Below are positions 44,394 to 54,654 of a stretch of DNA of 64,000 nt, in pieces. This DNA comes from Streptomyces sp. NBC_01717. GTDB taxonomy: Bacteria > Actinomycetota > Actinomycetes > Streptomycetales > Streptomycetaceae. Both the position numbers and the translations under genes were made by a program. The notes below the pieces were generated by a model that saw only the letters and a program-made list of their open reading frames with translations, did no database searches and was not told the origin of the DNA. The stretch covers positions 1,984,001 to 2,048,000 of the forward strand of contig NZ_CP109178.1 of assembly GCF_036248255.1 (NCBI RefSeq), read 5' to 3'. Position 1 is the first letter of the stretch, and each line of letters starts with the position of its first letter.

Positions 44394-45074
44394 TCAGTGT
44401 GGGTCCCGTGGCGTGACGAGGCCGGACTCGTAGGCGAAGACGACGAGTTGGGCCCGGTCGCGGGCGCCGAGCTTCGTCATCGCCCGGCTGATGTGGGTCT
44501 TCGCGGTGAACGGGCTGATCACCATGTGCGCGGCGATCTCCTCGTTGGTCAGCCCCCGTGCGGCCAGCGCACTCACCTCGCGTTCGCGGCGGGTCAGGGT
44601 CTCGAAGCCGGGGGCCGTGGCCCGGTCGGGCGGCCGGGAGACGAACTCGCCGATCAGCCGACGGGTGATGGCGGGCGACAGCAGGGCGTCGCCGCGGGCC
44701 GCTACCCGGATGGCCTGGAGGAGTTCGGCGGGTTCGGTGTCCTTGAGAAGGAACCCGGCGGCCCCGGCGCGCAGCGCGTCGAAGACGTACGCGTCGAGCC
44801 CGTAGTTGGTGAGGATGACGACGTGCACACCGGCCAGTAGCGGGTCGGCGGCGATCTCGCGGGTGGCCTCGATGCCGCTCATCACGGGCATCTGTACGTC
44901 GACGAGGGCCACGTCCGGGACATGGCGGCGGGCCAGTTCCACTCCTTGACGGCCGTCGGCTGCCTCTCCGATCACTTCGATGCCGTCCTCGGCGTCCAGC
45001 AGGGCGCGGAACCCGGCACGCATCAGGGCCTGGTCGTCGACGATCAGCACCCGGATCGTGTCCTGGTGGTTCAT
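44394..45074 (-). CDS. NarL-type response regulator of a two-component pair
   Basis: Response regulator of 226 aa. The receiver has DD at residues 12-13 (VLIVDDQALMRAG), phosphorylated Asp in VDVQMP and Lys in FLLKDTEP. The LuxR HTH is LTRREREVSALAARGLTNEE with SPFTAKTHISRAM. It overlaps the histidine kinase gene by four bases, so the two are coupled. Likely target unknown; nothing adjacent points to one. Confidence 0.94.
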   Translation of the reverse strand: MNHQDTIRVLIVDDQALMRAGFRALLDAEDGIEVIGEAADGRQGVELARRHVPDVALVDVQMPVMSGIEATREIAADPLLAGVHVVILTNYGLDAYVFDALRAGAAGFLLKDTEPAELLQAIRVAARGDALLSPAITRRLIGEFVSRPPDRATAPGFETLTRREREVSALAARGLTNEEIAAHMVISPFTAKTHISRAMTKLGARDRAQLVVFAYESGLVTPRDPH

Positions 45075-46219
45075 ACGATGGTTCCCGATGTCTGCAGGGG
45101 AAGTTCGGCCCGGACGGAGAAGCCGCCGTCCGGGCGTGATGCGGCGGCAAGGGTGCCGCCGAGGGCCCTGACACGTTCTCCCATGCCGGTGAGTCCGGTG
45201 CCCGCGGTGACGGCTTCGCCGGGGGCGCCGGGGGCGCCGGGCCCCTGATCGTCGACGCGCACGGTCAGCACATGTTCGCCGTAGACCAGTTCGATGGTTG
45301 TCCTGGCGCGGTCGGCGTGCCGGGCCACATTGGTGAGTGCTTCCTGCACAATGCGGTACGCGGCCCGGTCGACGTCCGACGGCAGGGTGCGTTCGACGCC
45401 CGTCACGGTGACGGAGAGTTCGATGCCCGCGGTACGGGCCCGCTCGGCCAGCTCGTCGATGCGGTCCAGCCCCGTGCCCGGCGCCACCACATCGGTGCGC
45501 AGTACCTCCAGAGTCGCCCGCAGTTCCCGCATCGCCTCGCCGCTCGCCTCCTGAATCGCGAGCAGCGCCGGCTCCACCTCGCTGCCCCGCTTGCGCGCCA
45601 GGTGCACCGCAACTCCCGTCTGGAGCTTGACGATCGAGATGGAGTGGGTCAGCGAGTCGTGCAGCTCCCGGGCGATCCGTAGCCGCTCCTCACCGGCACG
45701 GCGCAGCGCTGTCTCCTCTCGGTTGCGTTCGGCGTCGAGCGCCCGCTGCTCGGTCTGGCGGAGATACGCCTGCCAGTTCTTGTCGATGAGTCCGGTGACC
45801 CCGGCGCAGAGGAACCAGCCGAGCAGCAGCAGCGTCCGCTCGACGGTGTCCTGCGTGCCCGGTGCGGCGATGATCAGTACCGTGAAGTAGCCGGCGAGGA
45901 AGAGGGTGCCCGCGGCGATGGCCCACGCGCGCCGTCCGCCGCGCGCCGCCGTGTGCACGGCTGCCAGCACGGGGAACGCGGCCCAGCTGCCGGGGTGCGC
46001 GTGCACGACGTACCCCAGCATGGCGACGGTGGTGACGGCGAGCACGGCGCGCGGAGCCCACCGGTGCCCGGCAAGCGCCAGGGTGCCCGCTGCCATGAGC
46101 AGCAGGTCGAGTGTGTCCGGTCTGGATGCGGCACAGGCCGCGGCGAGGACCGCCGCCCCGATGGCGACGGCGAGCGCCGCGTCCAGCAGGCGAATCCGCC
46201 GGTCGATGTCCCCCTGCAT
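45071..46219 (-). CDS. Sensor histidine kinase, NarL-type
   Basis: Membrane sensor kinase of 382 aa. Four or five hydrophobic segments fill the first 160 residues with no large extracytoplasmic domain, so the signal is probably sensed in or near the membrane. Phospho-acceptor His is in ARELHDSLTHSISIVKLQTG. The N box is VQEALTNVARHADRARTTIE and the G boxes are DDQGPGAPG and GTGLTGMGERV. It phosphorylates the regulator encoded immediately downstream. Confidence 0.94.
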   Translation of the reverse strand: MQGDIDRRIRLLDAALAVAIGAAVLAAACAASRPDTLDLLLMAAGTLALAGHRWAPRAVLAVTTVAMLGYVVHAHPGSWAAFPVLAAVHTAARGGRRAWAIAAGTLFLAGYFTVLIIAAPGTQDTVERTLLLLGWFLCAGVTGLIDKNWQAYLRQTEQRALDAERNREETALRRAGEERLRIARELHDSLTHSISIVKLQTGVAVHLARKRGSEVEPALLAIQEASGEAMRELRATLEVLRTDVVAPGTGLDRIDELAERARTAGIELSVTVTGVERTLPSDVDRAAYRIVQEALTNVARHADRARTTIELVYGEHVLTVRVDDQGPGAPGAPGEAVTAGTGLTGMGERVRALGGTLAAASRPDGGFSVRAELPLQTSGTIV

Positions 46220-46387
46220 GAGCCGGACCCTAACTCCCGCACGACAGCCCCGTCATCATCCTGCTGGACGGGCTCCGCGCTACTCCCGGGGTAGTAGTCG
46301 CGGCCGACTCCGGTCGTCCGGAATCACCCTCAACTGCCTTCGGAGGTACGACGACCGGGCACGGTGCGGCGGGCGAGCATCGTCGCC

Positions 46388-47371
46388 ATGACCGGAACCT
46401 TCCGATACACCTCACCCGAACCGCCGAGAGCAGCGACGGGAGTGGTCGCCGATGTGTACGCACAGCTGGCCACCGACTTCGGTATCGATCGCGCCACGAC
46501 CTTCGTCGTCCTGTCCGCATCGCCACCTCTGCTGGCCGGCACCTGGGCCGTCATGCGGGAGTCCCTGCTGGCCGGGCAGGCATCGCGCACCGGCAAGGAG
46601 GTGGTGGCGGCGGGGGTGTCGCTCGCCAACCGGTGCCCGTACTGCGTCACCGCGCACACCGTGCTCCTGCATGCCACCGGCGACCACGCGCTGGCCGAGA
46701 GAATCGCCCGTGGCGAGCAGCCCGAGAACCCTGAACACCGTCAACTGCTGGCGTGGGGAAAGGACATGAGTACGTCACAGCCGTTCCCTTCCGGGCAGGC
46801 ACCGGAGTACATCGGGACGGCGCTCGCCTTCCACTTCATCAACCGAATCGTGTCGTCCCTGCTGACGGAAGACATGCTGCCCGGGGGCGCCCAGAAATAC
46901 CGCCTGGTACGGAGCGTGGCGGGCCGCTCGCTGGCCCGTACGGTCCGTCGTGAACTTGTTCCCGGCGAGAGCCTCGTCCTGCTGGAGACGGAGGGAGCGG
47001 CGCCCGGGTGGGCGGCGGACACCCCGATCGGCACCGCGTTCGGCGCGCTGCGTAAGGCGGCGCACCTGGGTGCGGGGCTGCTCAGTGACGAGGACGCGGA
47101 GCTGGTACGGACATCGGTGGCGGCCTGGGACGGCGTCTCACCGTTCCCCCTGCAGGGTGAGGGGCTGCCGGACCGGGCGGAGCGGCCGGGTGCACGGCTG
47201 GCGCTGCTCGCGGCGCGCGCCCCGTACTGGATCACGGACGAGGACGTGGCGGCCTGGCCGGCACCGCCGTTCACCGATCACTGCCTGGTTCATCTGATCG
47301 CGTTCGGCGCGATCTGCGCCGTCGAGCGCATGGAGGCCACCCTGACCGCACGGACCGAGGAGCACGCATGA
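46388..47371 (+). CDS. AhpD/carboxymuconolactone decarboxylase-like protein
   Basis: A 327-aa alkylhydroperoxidase-D-type protein. The redox CxxC is at residues 83-86 in NRCPYCVTAH with His90, the AhpD-like catalytic set. It is longer than AhpD, with a second half (about residues 150-325) of mostly helical sequence. ATG 46388 has no strong site. Start and stop are joined by a four-base overlap (ATGA) to the methyltransferase gene, so the two are translated together. Possible role in peroxide or thiol metabolism; not proven. Confidence 0.85.
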   Translation: MTGTFRYTSPEPPRAATGVVADVYAQLATDFGIDRATTFVVLSASPPLLAGTWAVMRESLLAGQASRTGKEVVAAGVSLANRCPYCVTAHTVLLHATGDHALAERIARGEQPENPEHRQLLAWGKDMSTSQPFPSGQAPEYIGTALAFHFINRIVSSLLTEDMLPGGAQKYRLVRSVAGRSLARTVRRELVPGESLVLLETEGAAPGWAADTPIGTAFGALRKAAHLGAGLLSDEDAELVRTSVAAWDGVSPFPLQGEGLPDRAERPGARLALLAARAPYWITDEDVAAWPAPPFTDHCLVHLIAFGAICAVERMEATLTARTEEHA

Positions 47372-48177
47372 CCGTCACCGACGCGTGGAACGGGCAGCTC
47401 GGCCGGCACTGGGCCGACCATCCCGACCGCTACAACGCCATGGTGGCCCGCTTCGACGAGCCGCTGTTCGACGCCGCGGCGATCGGCACGGAGGACCGGG
47501 TGGTCGACATCGGCTGCGGCAGCGGGTTCTCGACCCGGCGCGCCGCGCGGCGCGCCCCACGGGGCCGGGTCACCGGCGTCGACGTCTCGGTGCCGCTCCT
47601 AGAGCGCGCCAGGGCCGACACCGACGCCGGGGAGTACCCCTCGGTCTCCTACGAGTTGGGGGACGCGCAGGTCCATCCCTTCGAGCCGGCCGGCCATGAC
47701 GTGGCGATCAGCCGGGGCGGCGTGATGTTCTTCGCCGATCACGTCGCGGCGTTCACCAATATCGCCCGTGCCCTGCGCCCCGGCGGCCGGCTGGCGTTCA
47801 TCTGCCCGCAGCCCCCGTCGCCGGACGGCGAGGAGCGCAAGGCGCTCGGGCTGCTGGCTTCCCTGCTGGGACAGGAGCACGCGGTGGAGAACGCCGTGGC
47901 GGTGGCGATGGCCTCGCTCTCGGACCCGGAGCGCGTCCGGAAGGTGCTGGGCGCGGCGGGTTTCGAGGAGATCGGCATCGTCCCCGTGACGGCCACGACC
48001 CGCTGGGGGCGGGACGCGGCGGACGCGGTGGACTTCTTCGTCTCCCGTACGCCGGGTCTCACCGTCTCCGACGCCACCCGGGCCTCGATGATGGACACCC
48101 TGCTGCCGTACGAGACCGCGGAGGGCGTACTGCTGAGGGCGGGGGTGTGGGTGGTCGGCGCCCGCCTGCCGCTCTGA
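47368..48177 (+). CDS. SAM-dependent methyltransferase
   Basis: Class I methyltransferase of 269 aa. Motif I is VVDIGCGSGFSTR, followed by VTGVDVSVPLLERARAD and a motif IV-like region (HDVAISRGGVMFFADHVAAF), then ALRPGGRLAFICPQPP. ATG 47368 overlaps the upstream AhpD-like gene. The substrate is unknown; this type is seen with small-molecule or natural-product tailoring genes. It converges with an amidase gene 11 bp later, without an obvious terminator. Confidence 0.9.
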   Translation: MTVTDAWNGQLGRHWADHPDRYNAMVARFDEPLFDAAAIGTEDRVVDIGCGSGFSTRRAARRAPRGRVTGVDVSVPLLERARADTDAGEYPSVSYELGDAQVHPFEPAGHDVAISRGGVMFFADHVAAFTNIARALRPGGRLAFICPQPPSPDGEERKALGLLASLLGQEHAVENAVAVAMASLSDPERVRKVLGAAGFEEIGIVPVTATTRWGRDAADAVDFFVSRTPGLTVSDATRASMMDTLLPYETAEGVLLRAGVWVVGARLPL

Positions 48178-48188
48178 CCGGCGATGGG

Positions 48189-49643
48189 TCACGAACCCCC
48201 GGAGGCCGGCGGCCGGTGCTCGTACCACCGCTGATCGGCCTCCAGCTGGGCCGCCAGGGAGATCAGCAACTCCTCGCTGCGGGACGGGCCGAGCAACTGG
48301 GCACCGACGGGAAGTCCGTCGGCCGTGAACCCGGCCGGGACATTGATGCCGGGCCAGCCCAGCACATTCCACGGCCAGGCGTACGGGCACGCCTCGGTGA
48401 TCGCAACATCGGTACGCCAGGCGCTCAGGCCGTCGAATGCGCCGATCCGGGGTGGGGGCTCGGCGGTGGTCGGGGTCAGCAGCACGTCGTACCCGGCCCC
48501 GGCCGGGGAGGTCCGGAAGAGCCTGCCGATCCTGCGGTGCTGGCGCACCTCCCGTGCCCTGGCCGCTCGCACCACCCGGCCGCCGAGCCGGGTGCCGGTG
48601 CGCAGGGCGCTGCGGGTGCGCGGGTCGAGGAGGGCGGGTTCGGGGTGGAGCGCGGCGAGTTCGGCGATCCCGGCGGTGGCGCGGGGGACGAAGCCGAGGC
48701 CGATCAGCCCGTAGCGCGGCCTGGCCTCCTCGACATGGTGGCCGAGCCGGGCGAGGGCCTCGGCGAGCGCGGTGACGGCCCGTCGTACGGCCGGGTGGGG
48801 GGCCGAGCCGGTGAGGGTGAGCGGGGGCCGCCAGGCGAGGGCGATCCGCAGCCTGCCCGGGTCGCGCCCCGCAGCGGCCGAGGCGGCGACGGGCGGCGGC
48901 CGGTGCAGGTCGTCGGGGTGCGCTCCGGCTACGGCGTCGAGCAGCAGTGCGGCATCGGCGACGGTCCGGGCCAGCGGGCCGTTGACGGTGAGGCCCTGGA
49001 AGGCGTCGTGGTGCGGGTGGACGGAGATCCGGCCGCGCTGCGGTTTGATACCGACGAGATGTGTCCATGCGGCGGGGATCCGGACGGACCCGGCACCGTC
49101 CGAACCGAGCGCGGCGGGCACCAGCCCGGCGGCGACGGCCGCCGCCGAACCTCCGGACGAACCTCCCGGGGTGTGCCCGGTGTGCCACGGGTTACGGGTG
49201 GCGCCGAAGGCGGGTCCTTCGGTGAAGGGCCACTGGCCGAGCTCGCAGGAGTTGGTCTTCCCGACGATCACTGCCCCGGCGGCGCGCAGCCGGCGCACGA
49301 CCTCGCTGTCCTCGGCGGCCGCGGGCAGATCGCCGCGACAGCCGAAGTGGGTGGGCATCCCCGCGATATCGGTGTCGTCCTTGACCGCGACCGGCACCCC
49401 GAGCAACGGCAGCCGCTCACCGGCGGCGAGCCGCCGGTCGGCTTCCTCGGCTTCGGCAAGCGCGGACGTGGCACGCAGATGACGGAACGCGTTGAGAGTG
49501 CTCTGGCTCGCTTCGATCCGTGCGAGGGCCGCGGACACCTGCTGTGTCGAGGTGGTGCGGCCGTTGGCCAACGCCCGTGCGGTGTCGACCAGTCCGGCCG
49601 AATCGGTCGGCTCGGTGAGTTCCACGGCTTCTGCTGAGGACAT
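48189..49643 (-). CDS. Amidase signature family enzyme
   Basis: Amidase of 484 aa with the full catalytic set: Lys88 in VPVAVKDDTD, cis-Ser162 in PGGSSGGSAAA and nucleophile Ser186 in GSDGAGSVRIP. It hydrolyses an amide in the cytosol; the substrate is not predictable, and the family covers fatty amides, aryl amides and (in GatA) glutaminyl-tRNA, though GatB/C partners are absent. ATG 49643. Divergent from the 49845 operon. Confidence 0.92.
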   Translation of the reverse strand: MSSAEAVELTEPTDSAGLVDTARALANGRTTSTQQVSAALARIEASQSTLNAFRHLRATSALAEAEEADRRLAAGERLPLLGVPVAVKDDTDIAGMPTHFGCRGDLPAAAEDSEVVRRLRAAGAVIVGKTNSCELGQWPFTEGPAFGATRNPWHTGHTPGGSSGGSAAAVAAGLVPAALGSDGAGSVRIPAAWTHLVGIKPQRGRISVHPHHDAFQGLTVNGPLARTVADAALLLDAVAGAHPDDLHRPPPVAASAAAGRDPGRLRIALAWRPPLTLTGSAPHPAVRRAVTALAEALARLGHHVEEARPRYGLIGLGFVPRATAGIAELAALHPEPALLDPRTRSALRTGTRLGGRVVRAARAREVRQHRRIGRLFRTSPAGAGYDVLLTPTTAEPPPRIGAFDGLSAWRTDVAITEACPYAWPWNVLGWPGINVPAGFTADGLPVGAQLLGPSRSEELLISLAAQLEADQRWYEHRPPASGGS

Positions 49644-49844
49644 GGGGTGCCCGCCTCCCGCATATCGGTGCGTGCCCGCACCTGACGGCCCGTACAGACT
49701 TACTGGAGGGTAACGAGTGGGGGCGGTCCACTCAACCGATCCACGCGGAGTGCAGGGCGTGGCGCTGAGTGTCAGTGCCGGTTGCTACGTTCTCCGAAAG
49801 CGGGCCGAGACAGCGCGCGCAGCACAACGGGGCAGGTGGGGCCA

Positions 49845-50546
49845 GTGGGAACAGTCGTCGAGAGAGCGTTCCGGGGAGAGTTCGAGACGCACCTGACGGT
49901 GCGTCCCGATGCCCACACCGTCAGCGGCGCACGCCTGGAGCGCTGGGCCGGTCAGCACGGCCTGAAGCTCACCCGCATCGTCCTGGATCGCGGCGCCGTG
50001 CCCGACCAGCCCATGCTGACCGAACAGGGCCGGGGCACCCTCGCCGAGCAGCGGGCCACCGCCCGGCTCCGGTCCGCCGAACTGCGGGCGGCGGGCTTCT
50101 CCGTCGTACGGGTGAAGATCGAAGCCGCTCCCTGGAACGAGGACATACCGCGGACGGCGGACGAGGCGGCCGAGCTGTCGTCGGTCTGCCACTTCGAGCA
50201 CCACGTCAAGCTGCTGCTGTCGGATGAGCCGGAGGTGTCCGCGGCGCGGGACGTGGCCGAGCGGCACAGCGCACATCTCTCGCGCAACGCCCGCCGCACC
50301 GCCGGGCACGGGCGCCACGAACGGTTCGTCACCCAGCGCTGCCGCGGGGTCGGCCGATCGGAAGCCCGTGCCCGGCTCGACGACCTGCTCGGTGCGCTGG
50401 CCGCCGCCGGTTTCGAAGTGGCTGAGGTCGAGGAGGAGTTCGTGGTGTACGACGACCATCCGGCAGTGGACGCGGGCTGGATCGACGAACGGACCGAGCG
50501 ACCGGCCGGGGAACGAGGCGAGCGGTGGCCCGAGGTGACCGTATGA
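49845..50546 (+). CDS. Uncharacterised protein with an internal domain duplication
   Basis: A 233-aa protein made of two similar halves. Residues 13-19 (FETHLTV) and 117-123 (FEHHVKL) match; TEQGRG at 59-64 matches TQRCRG at 163-168; AGFSVVRVKIE at 83-93 matches AGFEVAEVEEE at 188-198. The offset is constant at 104-105 residues, so it is a tandem duplication of an alpha-beta domain with conserved FExH. The histidine pattern could be catalytic or metal-binding; I do not recognise the family. GTG 49845 follows GGTGGGG. It overlaps the nucleotidyltransferase gene by four bases, so they form one operon. Confidence 0.8.
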   Translation: MGTVVERAFRGEFETHLTVRPDAHTVSGARLERWAGQHGLKLTRIVLDRGAVPDQPMLTEQGRGTLAEQRATARLRSAELRAAGFSVVRVKIEAAPWNEDIPRTADEAAELSSVCHFEHHVKLLLSDEPEVSAARDVAERHSAHLSRNARRTAGHGRHERFVTQRCRGVGRSEARARLDDLLGALAAAGFEVAEVEEEFVVYDDHPAVDAGWIDERTERPAGERGERWPEVTV

Positions 50547-51571
50547 GCGCGCCGGACCGGCCGTTCCCCGGCGAGCCGACATTCCGCGACCCCTCCCTCG
50601 CACCGCGCTGGCGGACCGCCCGGCGCACCGTTCAGGACCATCTGCTCCGGGTGATCACCGAGTCGTCGTGGGGCGACGGCCTGATCCTGCGCGGCAGCCT
50701 GCCCCTCCAGGCCTGGGTGGGCGCTGCTGCCCGGGAACCGGGCGATCTGGACTGGATCGTGCTGGAGCCCTCGGCGGACGACTTCGTCAACCGCCTCGAC
50801 CCCTATCCGTACGTCGACGGGATCGACGTCGTCCAGCAGTGGCCCGAAGCCGCCGACGGCGCGGCCGCCCCCGAGCTGTGGACGGACGGAGACTGCCACG
50901 CCACCGGCGGGGCCCGGCCGGCGCTCGCACCCGACGGACTGCACTGGCTCGACTCCGACGCCCTGGAGCCGAGTTCCGATCCTCGGGACGAGGTCGTCGC
51001 AGCGCTCAAGGCGGGTCCGCCACCGCCCGAGGGCCTCCGGATCGAGCCCGGCGCGGTGACGTCGGACGGCGTGTGGATGTACCGGACGTACGAGACGCCC
51101 GGGGTCCGAGTCGTCGTCCCCTGGCAGGCGGACGGGCTGCCGCCGGGTGAGCTGCGGATGGACTTCGCCCAGGACGAGCGGCTGCCCGAAGCCCCTGTGT
51201 GGACGGCCTGCCCGCGCATCGACGGCGGGCAGCCCATACCGGTGCGCACGGCGAGTCAGGGGCTCTCGCTCGCCTGGAAGCTGTTGTGGCTCTCCGAGGA
51301 CCAGCAGGCGGAGGGACGTTCGGCAGCCAAGGACCTGTACGACGCGGTGCTGCTGGCGGAGCACCCGCGGACCCTGCTGCCGTCGCGGCTGCTGCGCGCG
51401 GTGCTCGGCCCGCACGCGGCCGGCTTCAGCCCGGAGACGGTACTGGACTGGCTGGTGGACTGGTCGGCGTTCCACGCGGAACACCGGTGGGTGGAGGGCG
51501 ATCCGGACGGGCTGCGGGCGCGGTTGGCCGGTGCGCTCGCCGCTCTCCTGGATCCGGCTCCGGAGCGCTGA
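50543..51571 (+). CDS. AbiEii/AbiGii-type nucleotidyltransferase
   Basis: A 342-aa protein with a polymerase-beta-like nucleotidyltransferase core: RGSLPLQAWVG (GS at 51-52) followed by DLDW (Asp68 and Asp70), then a C-terminal part with LAWKLLWL and AAKDLYDAVLL, the AbiEii hallmark. In the AbiE abortive-infection systems this enzyme is a toxin that modifies tRNA and is controlled by a wHTH antitoxin; here the partner is the unrelated duplicated-domain protein, so an analogous role is only a hypothesis. ATG 50543 overlaps the upstream stop. Confidence 0.82.
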   Translation: MSAPDRPFPGEPTFRDPSLAPRWRTARRTVQDHLLRVITESSWGDGLILRGSLPLQAWVGAAAREPGDLDWIVLEPSADDFVNRLDPYPYVDGIDVVQQWPEAADGAAAPELWTDGDCHATGGARPALAPDGLHWLDSDALEPSSDPRDEVVAALKAGPPPPEGLRIEPGAVTSDGVWMYRTYETPGVRVVVPWQADGLPPGELRMDFAQDERLPEAPVWTACPRIDGGQPIPVRTASQGLSLAWKLLWLSEDQQAEGRSAAKDLYDAVLLAEHPRTLLPSRLLRAVLGPHAAGFSPETVLDWLVDWSAFHAEHRWVEGDPDGLRARLAGALAALLDPAPER

Positions 51572-51673
51572 TGTCCCGGACGACGGGTCGGAGACGGTCT
51601 CGGGGCCGGTACCCGCGGTGGCGCACGACATCGGCCGCCACAGGGACCGGACCCGACTTGTCCCGTGCAGGCC

Positions 51674-52045
51674 TTACGGCTGGACGCTGATCTCGCCGAT
51701 CCCGGTGCCGAGGCCGGCGCAGTGCGCGGTGGACTGGCCGGACTGGCCCGGGTTGAGGGTGACGTGTTCACCGTCCACGTCGGGCGACCAGCCGCAGACC
51801 AGGTGCACCCAGAAGGTCTGCGCACCGGTGCCGTTGTTCCGGCACAGCGCGTATCCCGTGTAGTCGTCGATCTCGTGCTTACCGGTCTCGCAGGACAGAC
51901 CGGGCGGCGTCGCCAGGGGCGTGACGGCGGTGGCCGAGGTCGCGGGTACCGCGAGGGCGGCGGTCGCCCCCGCGACCACGGCGCTCCGCAGCACGGCCCT
52001 GGACGCACTCCCCATGGACATGGACATCGACATGAACGGCTTCAT
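51674..52045 (-). CDS. Small secreted protein, unknown
   Basis: A 123-aa exported protein. A methionine-rich N-region (MKPFMSMSMSMGSASRAVLR) leads to a signal peptide ending near AVTPLA. The mature part has four cysteines (SCETGKHE, YALCRNNG, HLVCGWSPD, TAHCAGLG), probably two disulfides. An extracellular Cys-rich domain of unknown function. The true start could be any of the tandem ATGs; AAGGGG is about 11 bases before 52045. Divergent from a second secreted protein gene. Confidence 0.72.
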   Translation of the reverse strand: MKPFMSMSMSMGSASRAVLRSAVVAGATAALAVPATSATAVTPLATPPGLSCETGKHEIDDYTGYALCRNNGTGAQTFWVHLVCGWSPDVDGEHVTLNPGQSGQSTAHCAGLGTGIGEISVQP

Positions 52046-52250
52046 GTTTCGTTTTTCCCCTTCGCGGTCACGAACTCGGTGCCCCGACACCGTCCCCCAC
52101 GGTCCGTGACCAAAAACAAGGCAGGACATCACCCTGTGTACGCGGGTGGAGGTCCCGGGCCGAAATCGCGGCCGACCCCACCGCGGCGTACGCTCAAAAA
52201 GTCGGACCGCGGACCTGAACGGTCCGACAGCCCCTGCCGAGGGAGGCGAC

Positions 52251-52995
52251 GTGACCGGCCCACACATCGGCATACGCACGACCGTCTGGGCAGCGACCGT
52301 CGTGCTCGGTCTCACGAGTGGCGGCGTGCTCGGCTCAGGTACGGCGCGGGCGGACGACCCCATCGACACACTCTCCGCCCGGCAGATCGCCGACCGCTCC
52401 AGCGACGCCCTGCGGGGCGCGCGTTCCATGCACCTCAGCACCCGCAGCGCGCCGGCCGACGGCGGCGCGCCGACGACCCTGGATCTCATCGTGGACCGGG
52501 CCGGCAACTGCACGGGGTCGGTGGGCCTCGGCGGGAAGCAGGGGTCCGTGCGGATCGTGAAGCGGGGCGACACTGTCTGGGTCAGACCGGATGCCCAATT
52601 CTGGAAGAACCGGGACCCTGACGTCGGCTCCGCCCTCGCCGCGATTCTCGCCGGGCGCTATATGAAGGGCTCGGCCTCGGACCCGCGGCTGAGCAGCCTG
52701 TCGGGCGCCTGCGACCTGGCCACGTTCCAGAAGGTGGTCAGCGACAACGCGAAAAGCGACAAGGGGACGCTGACGAAGGGAAAGAAGACCACACTCGCGG
52801 GGGCCCCGGTCGTCCCGCTGGTCCGGACGTGGCACGGTCAGAAGGTGACGATGTACGTCGCGGCCACGGGCAAGCCGTATCCGCTGAGGATCGATGTGAC
52901 GGGCGGCTCGCCGAAGGCGGACGCAACCGTGGGCTTCTCCGCCTTCGACAAGCCGGTACCCACGACCACGCCGCCGCCGGACGAGACCGTCGGCA

Positions 52996-53024
<29 letters not shown>
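52251..53024 (+). CDS. Secreted LppX/LprG-like protein
   Basis: A 257-aa exported protein. The signal peptide runs to about residue 35 (TARAD). The mature sequence resembles LppX/LprAFG-type carriers of lipids or lipoproteins: ADRSSDALRGARSMHLSTRS, VDRAGNCTGSVGL, RGDTVWVRPDAQFWKN. There is no lipobox cysteine, so it would be released rather than membrane-anchored. GTG 52251 follows GAGGGAGG. Its last 29 bases overlap the convergent NCS1 gene. A GTCGGACCG/CGGTCCGAC hairpin is upstream at 52201-52228. Confidence 0.8.
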
Positions 53025-54555
<1,531 letters not shown>

Positions 54556-54654
54556 GGCGGCTGGACCCTTCGCTCGGGAGCGGTGCCGTGCGGGGCTGTG
54601 GGGCGCGGGGTGTGGGGCGGGGGTGTGACGACGCGGGGGATACGGAGAGGCGGG

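Noticed and set aside
47599..49188. 529-codon minus-strand frame over the methyltransferase and amidase
   Set aside because: Arg/Pro-rich shadow; the amidase frame is the real one on that strand.
49845..51571. Calling the pair a complete AbiE phage-defence system
   Set aside because: The upstream gene is not the wHTH antitoxin AbiEi, and no phage-defence genes surround it, so it is reported only as a candidate.
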